From the NCBI GenBank assembly GCA_033297075.1, contig MU858179.1, forward strand, positions 43,532-107,531: a stretch of 64,000 nt of DNA, given 5' to 3'. The translations under genes and the position numbers were made by a program. Positions 53,542-63,865 of this stretch are shown here, piece by piece. Each line of letters begins with the position of its first letter. Positions within the stretch are counted from its first letter, which is position 1. The notes below the pieces were generated by a model that was not told where the DNA came from, made no database searches, and saw only the letters and a list, made by a program, of their open reading frames with translations. This stretch comes from Rhypophila decipiens. Its lineage: Eukaryota > Ascomycota > Sordariomycetes > Sordariales > Naviculisporaceae.

Positions 53542-56500
53542 CTAGTCCTGCTCGCCAAGTAGGTAAGATCCCGAACGCCATGATGTCCGATCCCAATACT
53601 CGCTTTCAGCTGCCGTGCTTGGTGCTTCGACCACCATACTCTCTGTCCTCAACTTGCGTCGTCGTTTCTGTTGCTTCCCTTTCTGTTTTCTCGTGCCCTT
53701 CATGCCCCACCTGGGTACTCGACTACTCTCGCTCATATTGACCGCGTCATCTCCTGCTTGGGTTGTCAACAGACCCCTCTCGGTATGGTCACCAGCCCTG
53801 CTCATGAAACTCGGTAAACTGAACGTTCTGAGATTAGTCAACCAGGGCGTCAAAAGCGTCTTGATTCCTCGACTTTCAGGGCTACCTCTCGTTCTCTGTG
53901 GCGTATTTGTGTGATCATTTCTTGACACCTCCATCGGGTAGGGATAGGTTGTCTCGTCACGATGATGAGAGTTCACATCCCAAGGAGAAACCGGATGTTT
54001 GCGTGAGTGTGGCTCCCAAGGCGGCACCAGCAATCCACTCCCCAGCTCTTCATCATCACTGACCTCTCCACAAGGCCTTGATGATACCTCAATACCCCCT
54101 TTCCACTTTTTCAGAGTTTGGGGTTGTGAAGACGGACCCTGCAATCCAGATGAGTTCGCCTGCTCAGAAACATCATCGAAACTTGCCAGATACTGGCTCC
54201 ATAATCGTGGCACGACAAGATACCTAGTCACCAGCATCCGGGCCAGTATGTTAACCGTATGCCCGAGGAACGACCAGTAAATAAATGACTTGTCGAGGAT
54301 GTTGAGTTTACTGCCCCGTCCAGTTGCGGTGACCCGTGAGACTGTGTATATCGCCACGATGACAAGATGTAGTAAATCGTACATATATGACTTGTTCCAA
54401 AGGGTGGACAGCAGGTTTCTCGCATGTCGGGTCTTCGGACTTGGGCTATCGTCGTCAAATAGCAAAAGTTGGATAATCGACACCGAGTGAAGGACCAGCT
54501 TGAGTACAACAGATATACTGGACAATGGCGAGAGCATATGCAGTGGAAGGAGTGTGAAACAAATAGCCAGCGACATGCTGACCGAGCCGCCCGCTACGAG
54601 GCCTTCGATAGCGGTCAGTAGGAACGTTGTTGAGATGGGTGGGATAGCCATTGATGCTTGATAGCTCGGGAGATGCGATTTGAGTCGGGGAGGAGGAGGT
54701 CCGTCTTTCCCAGATATCAAGCAACGTTAGCAGACTGGTCTTATTGGACGTGAGTGAAAGGGAGACAGGGCTTACCACGTTCAAGAACCATCTGCCAGTT
54801 CGGAGGCAGAGGCGTTGTGTCCAACAACTCCCTATTCTCATGATTCCCGTCAGATTCTGCATCAGGGGAGAAACCAAAATTAAATGGCGTGTCTTCGACG
54901 TCCGGGGTCACTGTGACAGGACACTCATACGCCACTCGCACGGCCATCGCAGGTCCATAGTGTTGATGTTGTTGTGATAACAACAAACTTAGATCACTTA
55001 TTCCGAATGACTTGTTGATGCCAATGGAGTTCCCTCTGGGAAATTCCAGTTGAACGCCGGTTGGTGTTGGCAGGCTTGCCGAGACACCAAGCGATGTTGT
55101 TGATTTCCAGAGAGACAACGAGCTGGTGCTCCGGCCGTAAACCTGTCCCTCAATCTCGGGGTCAGGATCTGATGTCCCTTGAACAATCCTCCGAATACGA
55201 AAGAGGGACCCAGTTTCTTTGACCCTTGGCTCTTCGTATGATAATTGAGCCCGTCGGGAAATGCGTTTGAAAAGAAGACAATATGCCTCGCTGCCATCAG
55301 TTACTGAGTCTTTACATCCATGATTGGCTAACTTGACGGTGTATATCATTTCCCGCTTGTCAGATCGATCCCGTATCCGAATTTCGCCTGAAGAGCTTGG
55401 AGCCAGCGAACCCTCTGGCGGACGGATGATCAGCATTGACACCGCTCGTCGACTGATCCTGTTATTCGGGAAATACAAGTCGCCTGTTAGATTGTCCGAC
55501 CGTATATTATCGTATTGCGAGCTCTTCATAGAGATGAACCTCGTTTTGGGGCTTGGGTATGGTGGGATCCATTGGTTTCTGCTGTTACCATTCGTTATCG
55601 GGCTGTTTAGGTTGGGGCTCAGGAACAATGAAATGGGCAGGCCATCCATATTGCCCAGTATGGTAGCCATGCGTTCTTGTGGGTCGACCATGCGCTGAAT
55701 GGACTGCGTATTGAACCCTAGAAGTGTCGCTAGGATGATCTGTTTGTCCTGTGGAAGGGTAGTACTTCGTTTGCTGAGTTCATTCCAGGTGTGAATGAAG
55801 ATAGTACAAAGGTCCGGGCTTTCAACCGTCACAGTTCCGGAGGTGCGTCTTTTGACAGACTTAATCTGCAAAGGAGATTGGAGCTCTCTACTGAGTGGTT
55901 GGATTAGAGTATTGTTGACAAGTGCTTCGGTTGCTGTGACTGTTGTTGGGCCATCGCGAGGGTTCTGAGTCCGGAGCAGGGAAAGGTCTGAGGGCGTCGA
56001 TGTTCTGAAAGGCGCAAATTTGGCGATTAGTGTCCTAGTAATATGGACTATAGATAGGTTTTGAGGGGTAGGATCCGCGGTCTGCCTTTGCTGGTTGTCC
56101 ATCGAATAAGGCCTGAACGTCCCATCCATACACTGCACTTCGAGACCCTCTGCGCCCAGAGAAGCCTCCAGATATGCCCAACACCGGGAACCCCAAGGAC
56201 TGACAGAAAGCCTTGCAGTCAGTTCGCAAGGCTCGGTTGATGCTATGGACGTCTCCAACAACGATTTGTCAAGCACAACCACTCGTTCTGCCGTCTGGAG
56301 GATGGCAGGAATCTTGTTGATGGCTTGTATTCTTGCTTCGTTGGTTGAATCTCCAGCTGGGATACATAGAGTGTCAATCCAGAAATAGCGGTGGTGGCTC
56401 TGTTTCCTCTTGCTTGTCGTTCGCAATGGTTGAGTCTCAGGAAAATCCGCCCAGGTCTGTAGTCGGCTGAGCTGACACTTAGGCAGAGAATTGGCCCGCG

Positions 56501-57623
56501 AATTTCCCAGACTTGTGTTTTGCCAAACGTGTGAGAAAGCCACAAAGGGTGTGGTCGAGGGTGTCATTTTGACGACTTTGATCGATGGCCTTCGTCGTGT
56601 CGAGCTGTTGACCCTAACCAATGGAATCCCGCCTTCCAAAATTATGTCGCGGATGTGATCAGGTTGTACGGACAGATGCCGGCATTGGCAGCTAGGGTCG
56701 GTATGCGTTGGCCGGTAAGCTTCAAAGTCTCGAGTATTGCTCGCCATACATTCAGTTTCTGAACATCCCCTGTGGCTGAGGTCTGCTGATAATCCCCGGT
56801 AGAGTCTGGTGAAGTAGTAGACGACGGCGTAATTGTGAGTGGACATGATCTTGCCGACATGAAAAGGACACCACCCATGTTGCTGGAACATGTCCAATAG
56901 TAATTGAGAAGTCGGAAGACAAGATGCCTCGCTGGTGGCGCCTGGTCCCCGAAACGAAGTTTCTGGCCATGACATCGGCTCTCGGTTTGCATTCTCTAGC
57001 TCATATTGCTCGCGAAGGACGCCGCTCAGCGTGATGCAGAGCACCTTGACCGAGAGAATAATGACCGGGATGGGATATATGTGTCCTTGGGATAACTGCT
57101 CGAAGTCCTCCGCTAGGTCAAATACCTTGTCAAGGAAACCAGCAAGTTGGTGAAGATCTGAGTCACCCGGAAGGTTGTTTGAATTATCCAGTCGAGACTC
57201 CTTAGCAGGAACTATGGATTGAAGAGGATGTCTCCAGAACGTGACTGTCTTCATCCCCGTAACCTCCGACCGTTGTTTTCGTAGTTCGGACCACTCTTCC
57301 AAAAGCGGGACAAGAGGCTTTGAACTGATGTTTGAACCTTCCGGGTGCCCCCGATCATCGAAAGCGAATCCCCGCCGAAAACTTTTGAACTCCTGGTAGT
57401 CGATTTGTCTGCCCAAGAACTCGGATATAGTCCCAAAGAAGAGCCATGATTGTGCAAGCGAAGCCAGTCGAGGCGCGGGTAAAGTTATCCATCGATCACC
57501 GAACCCATGGGTCTGGGGAAAATCCCAAAAGTCGCTCCCGCTGTATGGAGTGTCGGCCACACAGGGGACATCCAGTTGTCCAATGCCACCGGAGTCAGAT
57601 CTGGGGTGAGGGAGGAGGTCCAT
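53542..57623 (-). CDS. Large HET-domain protein with C-terminal membrane segments
   Basis: Two exons, 57623-54776 and 54704-53542, give 1336 residues. The 71-base intron has donor GTAAGC, branch GCTAAC and acceptor AAAG, and the frame runs on into DGPPPPRLKS. An N-terminal region of about 250 residues precedes a Cys/His-containing stretch (GWCPFHVGK, GCSETEC, SCQCRHL; residues 250-315) usual in large fungal HET proteins. The HET core lies at about residues 355-500 (FVAFSHVWQN, YFWIDTLCIP, AERVVVLDKSLL, PWGSRCWAYLEA). The region 540-945 is less conserved. Residues about 970-1110 contain four or so hydrophobic segments (for example VSMSLAICFTLLPLHML and YDLLHLVIVAIYTV), and the remaining C-terminus is hydrophilic. 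A membrane-anchored incompatibility or death effector is likely; its partner is unknown. Confidence 0.88.
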
Positions 57624-58882
57624 TAGGCCGACTATTAATGTTTGGTGTGGTCATGATAAGTTAGCATGAGCGACCGGAGAGGCTAAGGACGTCGGGCTTC
57701 AAGCCAAAGAATCACCAGACTGCTTATCCCCACAACAATAGGTCCTTGGGGCATCCTGTCATGTACTCCAGGATGGAAGAAAGATGAGTGGTTCAAGGAA
57801 GCGGGCGTTCAGGAACCAGAGGAGATCATAAGTGGGGAAAAGGGCCTGATACGGTTCTTCCCTGCGAGCCGGGCCGCAACAGGGCCTGGAAGGGCGATCC
57901 GAGGGTGATGAAGATGGTGTGGGGCCGTAAAGAAGGCCTTTGGATAAGCGCAGAGAAGACACCAAGGAACCCGAAGTCGTGCAAGGACCTGCTGAAGTTG
58001 CCAACCAACAATGGATGGTACCTTGTTTAAACATTACCGGATTGGGGCGACCCGCAGAACGAGGAGGATTCCGATTGGTTTTCCCAGAACTAACCGTTGA
58101 TATCTGGGGTCGTAATATATCTTGACATGTCACATGCGTCTGTGCCGTCTTCGTACCTCCAAGTGTAGGGCGGCAAGGGAAAATGGCAGTTGATCGATGT
58201 CGCAGTGCTGAGCTGAGACTCATCGGTGCCTAAATCACCCGAATCAGCTAATAATAAAATTAGGAAGGGCCGAAGGGATATTAAGAGCTGAATAGGGACC
58301 TACTAATGGATAAATCACCTCTCTTATATGGTATTATGACTCTTGGCCAGAAATAAGTGCGGGTTTAAGGTTGGTATTACGTTGAATCAGCTTGGTTCGC
58401 AGCTCGGTCCGCAAACCATATATCGTATTCTCCGCTGGCAGCGCGTGCTAACATCCATCCTGCACACAGACTTTCTGTAGACCTTTTTTGACACTATGGC
58501 TAGGTCAAGAATGGAGTCAGAAGACGTGTCAATCTGTTATTGTTCGATATAGCGTTGAAGAAATGCGAGAATCGGTATTCGATGCATGAAAAGCGATGCC
58601 GTGTCCTGGACGGTACGGTCGACATGCCAGATCATTGGGGGGTCGAGCAAGGTCTTTGGCTCTGATAAGGAGGTGCTGAGTTGGGATAAGTCAGCAGAAT
58701 CCGTTAGAGAATTGTTCATGGAGACCTCACCTGTTGTACTTCCATGTCCCGAATCTTGCCCTCTCTAGCCACCAATCTTCCCGCTACTTCAACAGATCAT
58801 CACCTCCCCCACTTACAACTACACCCTCTATCGGAACACATATTCTGTATTTCACTTTGTACCTCGCGTATATACCGACTGT
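57624..58882. other. Intergenic region with AT-rich, repeat-like sequence
   Basis: No gene is supported. Bases 58230-58340 are AT-rich. A segment at about 58380-58470 reads, in one frame, like a helix-turn-helix piece (TLNQLGSQLGPQTIYRIL) before a stop, perhaps a transposase relic. This is weak evidence. Confidence 0.4.
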
Positions 58883-60850
58883 CTAAGGCAGCAGCGCTGG
58901 AATGTATATACGAACAGGAAATTCAAAAGCCTCCCAACCATCCGAACCGTAATTCCCATTCCCACGTCCCTCATCAAAACTAGTACTGACCCTTTTGGGC
59001 GTCTCTCCCAACTTTGGCAGCTCAAGTAGGTCAAAACTCGTCGGCCGTGAGGTTATAAAGACTTTGAGTACATCGTGGCATTGCATATAACCCTTCTCCT
59101 TCTCCTCAAGAGGAACCGTGAATTTCACCCTCTTCTCAAACTTGCCCCCAAACTTTGCATCCGGGTCTGAGGGCGGTATTGTCTCATATCCTGCACGTAA
59201 TATATTCTCAACCTGCCAGTCGGAACTCATGTTGTATACATACGTGTAGAGGCATTCCTGGCCAATGTTCAAGAGCACCAACCTTATCCATTCTCCATCC
59301 TGTACTTCTGTCAACTGACCCGGATCCACGGTGGCCTCTCTGCCGGCAGATATGTGACTCAAATGAAGTTTAAATGATTGCCGAAAAGGGTTTCTGAGAG
59401 AGCTGGGCATTGTATGGTTAGACAAGGTTTCGATGGCCTTGAATCTGGCCAAGTGTCCAACAGTGTCACAAACGTGATTGATCGCCTTTCTGTCGTTTAG
59501 AGCGATGGTGGGTGTATTGGGGATCGGTCGCCCCTGTTCGTCCAAGATTTCGCAGTCACTATCCCCGTTGAGAACGATGTTGAACGAGAACGGGTGATCA
59601 GTAGCCGTGGCGAGTGATCGCTTTCTCAGGAGCTCTCCCCATTCTTCTTGCTCTGGAATCTTCTTGTCAAGATATACCGGGAACTTTCGCAACGAGTGTC
59701 GGGTGAGATGACGCGCAACCCATCCCGTTTTTACACTGATGGGTGCTGGACCTAGCAATTCCAGGCTAGATACAAATGCCTCGGTATTGGTAACGTGCGC
59801 AATGGTGGAACCTGGCTGTGATTCGCTTCCAAGGTCGATAGAGCCCAAGGGAGATAGAAGAAACTGGTCGCCCTTGACGACTCCATGGGCAATGCCAGCC
59901 TGTAGCTGTAAGTCGCCCCGCTTCTCAACGACTGGGACAATTTCAGAAATATTATCCGACATTGGAGGGGCAAAGAAGGCCTGCAGTCTGTTACCATATA
60001 ACACCGGGCTCTGAGGGATGTTGCTTTTCTTGAAGTGGGCGCGGATATAAGCGTAGATGTCCCTGTGTGTTGCCGCCACATTTCCGGAGCTGAGGGCCTT
60101 GAGAAGGAAGTAGGACAGAGCTCCACAATTCTCTCCATCAAACCTCGGTTCTCTTGCTTCTTCATGGGGACCACATGCAGATAGAATTGCGTAGCCGTCA
60201 GGATTCATGATCCAGTTTGGCAGCATGGAAGCATGACGGCTCGTGTCATCTTCACTTCCAGCGTGGCCCTGATATTCTGTACTATCATCCAACCCGATAT
60301 TGGGGTCATATTGTAGGAATCGGACCTCGGGATCGTCCTTCCGGTAGACAGTAGCTGAAAAGCAGCAGTCGAGGACCAGCGTGACGACCACCTTCTTGTC
60401 TACCATGCCCTTCAACGACTGAGCCAGCTGCCATCCATTCAGGTACTTCACAGCCGATCTCTTTTCATCATCACAAAGAACCAAGGCCAAATCACCGGTT
60501 GACTGGTTGGAGAATTCATCCTCGGGTGCCTTGCGGGTTCCGTGCCCCGAAAAGTGGACGTATACAAAATCCCCCGCTTTTGACATAGAGTTAACCCTGT
60601 CGAGGGCCGCGAGAACGTTCTTGACGGTTGGCCAGTTCACCGAGTACCCTGTTGGATCAGACGGTTCCACGTCAACGTCACTCCCTCCCGCCACCATCAT
60701 TGTGGTATCGACATGAGGACTGAGCTCGTCCAAGTAGGCCCGGATGCGCTTGACATCCCTCACACATGCTTTCAATGGCTTCTCAGAGTAAGCGTTGATC
60801 CCGACGAGTATTGCAAACCGTTTGAAACCGATGGTGTCTTGAGGATCCAT
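58883..60850 (-). CDS. Caspase-fold peptidase (C14/metacaspase-like) with a beta-rich C-terminal region
   Basis: A single exon of 655 residues. The caspase domain covers about residues 8-300: FAILVGINAYSE at the first strand, the catalytic His in HFSGHGT (H103) and the catalytic Cys in VLDCCFSA (C163, after C162). Both residues of the dyad are present, so it should be active. The chain starts directly at the peptidase domain, without the Pro/Gln-rich prodomain of type I metacaspases. Residues about 310-655 form a second region. Within it, the stretch LNIGQECLYTYVYNMSSDWQVENI is reminiscent of DUF4384-type beta domains that accompany caspases in other organisms; this link is inference. It stands next to HET and DUF6594 genes. 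A possible TATA box lies about 135 bases upstream. Confidence 0.9.
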   Translation of the reverse strand: MDPQDTIGFKRFAILVGINAYSEKPLKACVRDVKRIRAYLDELSPHVDTTMMVAGGSDVDVEPSDPTGYSVNWPTVKNVLAALDRVNSMSKAGDFVYVHFSGHGTRKAPEDEFSNQSTGDLALVLCDDEKRSAVKYLNGWQLAQSLKGMVDKKVVVTLVLDCCFSATVYRKDDPEVRFLQYDPNIGLDDSTEYQGHAGSEDDTSRHASMLPNWIMNPDGYAILSACGPHEEAREPRFDGENCGALSYFLLKALSSGNVAATHRDIYAYIRAHFKKSNIPQSPVLYGNRLQAFFAPPMSDNISEIVPVVEKRGDLQLQAGIAHGVVKGDQFLLSPLGSIDLGSESQPGSTIAHVTNTEAFVSSLELLGPAPISVKTGWVARHLTRHSLRKFPVYLDKKIPEQEEWGELLRKRSLATATDHPFSFNIVLNGDSDCEILDEQGRPIPNTPTIALNDRKAINHVCDTVGHLARFKAIETLSNHTMPSSLRNPFRQSFKLHLSHISAGREATVDPGQLTEVQDGEWIRLVLLNIGQECLYTYVYNMSSDWQVENILRAGYETIPPSDPDAKFGGKFEKRVKFTVPLEEKEKGYMQCHDVLKVFITSRPTSFDLLELPKLGETPKRVSTSFDEGRGNGNYGSDGWEAFEFPVRIYIPALLP

Positions 60851-61217
60851 GGCTGGCAGTGAGTGATTTGAAGTAAGAACGTGAGACGCAAATGCAGGAT
60901 GTAGGGGAGTGTGAACAGATAATCGTGTTCAGGAGTTAATTGGACAATAAAAACTAAGAAGTTGAACTGGTCGACTTGCTCGATTTATAACATTCAAGTC
61001 AAACTCTGTCCGTCACGTATTTACTCAAGGTGTCAAGATGCCTCTCATAAGTACGGTAATTAACTGCCGGATGCTGTCCACTGTAGTCGGGCAACGTAGG
61101 TATGTTACACTACCTGAGCCTAGAATTGCATTTGCATATTGGGGCGCAAGCCCATAGGGACCGGAAGACCAATCCTCTTCCATCCTAAGACTCCGCATTC
61201 CGACCCTGTAACGCCAC
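60851..61217. other. Spacer between the caspase-like gene and the 85-residue gene
   Basis: It holds the promoter of the caspase-like gene (see the TATA entry) and the 3' end of the small gene. No further gene is seen. Confidence 0.55.
60983..60989 (-). promoter_or_regulatory. Possible TATA box of the caspase-like gene
   Basis: TATAAAT on the minus strand, about 135 bases upstream of ATG 60850. Confidence 0.4.
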
Positions 61218-61619
61218 CTAAGCAGCCTCCACATCTTTCAGGTCAATCGCTGCGCCACCATTCACTGGTGTTCCATCATCAGTGGCTAGAACACACTTGT
61301 CGGCGGCAGGAGGAGCCGCAATGCGGTACGGGCCCTCACGGACACCGCCGGCTTTCTTCCAGTATACCTTGGCGTTGACAGAGAACTTGGGTCTCTGATG
61401 TAGCGCGTGTTAGCGACGGGGCTGTTAACAGGACTGTTTATCATATGGTCGATGCTAACGGGAAGTGAGCATACCTCAACATATACTATCACGGCGGGAC
61501 GCTTGTCGTCCTCTTCAAAAGAAATTCGTGGACTTTTACTGGCGAGAGCAAAATGTGAATGATCTATGTACGTTATCTTATCCGGTAGAGAGCGTTACCT
61601 ACTTTCCGTGATCAGACAT
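61218..61619 (-). CDS. Small three-exon protein, SH3-barrel-like by appearance
   Basis: Exons 61619-61603 (17 bases), 61538-61475 and 61394-61218 give 85 residues in one frame. Introns are 64 and 80 bases with donors GTAGGT and GTATGC, acceptors GCCAG and ATCAG, and a perfect GCTAAC branch site in the second. The protein has a short polar start (MSDHG), the strand-like RPAVIVYVE, RPKFSVNAKVYWKKAGG, then EGPYRIAAPP, CVLATDDGTPVNGG and an end DLKDVEAA. The alternation of short hydrophobic strands with turns looks like a small beta-barrel (SH3/KOW style). I cannot name a family. There is no signal peptide or membrane segment. It lies between the caspase-like and DUF6594 genes. The first exon, only 17 bases, is the least certain part. 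Confidence 0.6.
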
Positions 61620-62251
61620 GTTGAATGACAACTGAAGAAAGGGCAAAGTTCGTAATACAGGTAATGATAATTATGTCCTCTTGTAATTTGTACGCGGTAA
61701 TTACAGAAATTATTCCGGTAGGTAGAAATACGTGGTAGGGAAGAAATACAGAAACAGCTAGGTTGGGTTCAGTTCGCGTATTAAATATTCCAGGTTCGCC
61801 TTCCAATAGTCCATTCATGGGCAAAGGCTTGGCAAATGTGCCTTGTCGAATGGACTGGCCAATATAGCTATCTGTTTGCTGCAGAGTTAGGCAGTCGTGC
61901 AGCGTGAGCTCGGTGAAGAGCACAGCACAGCACAGTACCACAAGCTCATGTGTAGCTCGCACAGTACAAAGAATTTGTCGTATTTAAGAGCTCTTGTACT
62001 TGTCATGGGAACATGCATGTGGTCCTGGTTTATCGAATTCCCGTTTCCGAAGTTCGCCTTGCTTTACACCGCTATCGTTTCATTTACAACTCGCTTCCCC
62101 CATACAAATCCAGCCCCAAGCCAAATCCGATATGAGGCATCTCCCGTCTGTTCTTCCATGCTGGAACCCGTCACCATCACCACCTGCCAGCAACACACAG
62201 TCCCCTAAAAAGAGTATGTAGGCTGTGATTGGGTATTTATTCGGCCGAAGT
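61620..62251. other. Divergent spacer between the 85-residue gene and the DUF6594 gene
   Basis: No gene is seen. A TATTTAAG element at about 61980 could serve the DUF6594 gene at a distance of 270 bases. Confidence 0.5.
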
Positions 62252-63510
62252 ATGCTGACAAAAGTGCAAGTCGAGGACTTCAATGCTGGATATCCTCGAT
62301 TTACTGCGTTAATAGCAGCATACGAACCGTATTTCACATGTCGACGTTTTGATCGGCTTCGAGCTCGCTTACTTTTATTAAAACAAGATAAACTTTCTAG
62401 ACTGGAAGAACAACTGGACGAGCTGGATCGCACAGAGTCTTATCTCTTGTATCTCGGAGTCAGTCGAGTGGATAAAAATCCACAGCGGCTAGCTGTTCTT
62501 TCCGAAATAGACTCGTGCTTGGCAGATTATGGTGAGCCGTCACCTCCAAGTGCTTGTCGTGGAGTGTGCGGGACGTACTAATAACTCTCGCAGACGACTT
62601 CATCGCCAGATCGCGCAGGATGCTGAGCTTGGAAAAAGCACAAAAGAGAAACGTAAACAGCTTGCAGAACTGGCTAGACGGCACTGGCTGTGTGGATAAA
62701 GACGAAACTATCTACCTCCAGCACGATCACGAGCTTGTAAGCTTGGCCGCGGGGCAAGACGGGGCGACATTACATCTTGAGAGTTGGCTAGAGGATATTA
62801 TTATCCATGTCTTCGGCCGGTGTCGAATGGGTAGACTCGGCCATGTATCCAACGACCCAAATGTGTACATGCCGCGCCCGTGGGTAAAACGAACAGCCAA
62901 GTCACTACTTTTAGTCGTGATAACCCTGCTCCTGTTGGTGCCGGTTGTTATCTGCAATATTGCTAGCACCATGATAAGCAGGATCATTATCTTTGTGGTG
63001 TCGACAGTCTGTTACCTTGTTATCCTGTCATGGCTTACAAGGGCCAAAACAATGGAGTTGGTGCTTGCAGGGGCGACGTAAGTCCACGCCATTTTGCCCC
63101 TAAAAGCTCCCTGTCTGCTCAGAAGAGTCCAGAACCAGTAGCTATGAGGACAAAAAACCGCACCTTCTGAACAACAATGAAGACTCGAACCTGTCGTTAA
63201 GATCAAGAGGGCGAGAACGTGTTCCTGGACCTGATAGTCCACTTTATGTTTTGATGGAAGTTGCTGACTCAGCAAACGGACTTACGTGTTAATAACGGTA
63301 GCCGTCTTGAACGGAGTGTTTCTTGCGATTCCGTTTCCTAACTCCGTTTCCCAAATCTACAGTGGTGTGTTTCTAACCACTCTTTTGTGTCCTTCATGCC
63401 ACCAACGTGTTACAAATTTTCTTCCTATCCAACCAAACGCGTTTGCGGCCCTGCTGCGGCGGGGCGGTTATAAGGCGCAGCTGCCCTTGGCATGCGGGGT
63501 AAAGGGATAA
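62252..63510 (+). CDS. DUF6594-domain membrane protein
   Basis: Exons 62252-62531, 62594-63077 and 63273-63510 give 333 residues. Intron 1 (62 bases) has donor GTGAGC, a TACTAAT branch and acceptor CGCAG; it joins LADY to DDFIARS. Intron 2 (195 bases) is less sure. The N-terminal block GYPRFTALIAAYEP, CRRFDRLRARLLLLKQDKLSRLEEQLDELD is characteristic of DUF6594, a fungus-specific family. Two strong hydrophobic segments (SLLLVVITLLLLVPVVICN and IIIFVVSTVCYLVILSWL) follow near residue 220, and a third comes from exon 3 (VLITVAVLNGVFLAIPF). Other members end soon after a third span, so the last 50 or so residues here may be a mis-spliced tail. The function is unknown; these genes often accompany HET and NLR-type genes in fungi, which is my impression rather than a measured fact. 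Confidence 0.78.
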
Positions 63511-63865
63511 ACCCACTTTTTCCGGCCGCGTTTGCATTATTGTTATCACATCAATCTCCTCCGCAGAGAAGGGGACGGACTCGTCAATATCATAGTCTGT
63601 ATACTCCGTAACTCCCTGGCCTTCAACTCAGAGTCCCTTTCCGTTGCTCGAGTTCTTACAAAAGGACCTCTTATCTTTTCGTTCTGATAACCAATCCCTT
63701 ATGAACAGGAGCTTGTCTGCTTCTACGCGACTCAGAATGTTCTAACACGTCCTAGGTGTGTTCACCTCTTGTCAAAAAAGCCACTGCTTATGATATAAAC
63801 AGTGGCGCTTTGTGTGGCCAGGGTGACGTGGTCTGTGGCGACCAGTAGCAATTAATACTATTCTA
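63511..63865. other. Gene-free sequence at the right of the island
   Basis: No gene or repeat is recognised here. It is moderately AT-rich. Confidence 0.5.

Noticed and set aside
57759..58223. A 154-codon minus-strand frame between the HET and caspase-like genes
   Set aside because: Its composition is not coding-like, and it has no domain and no neighbouring exon.
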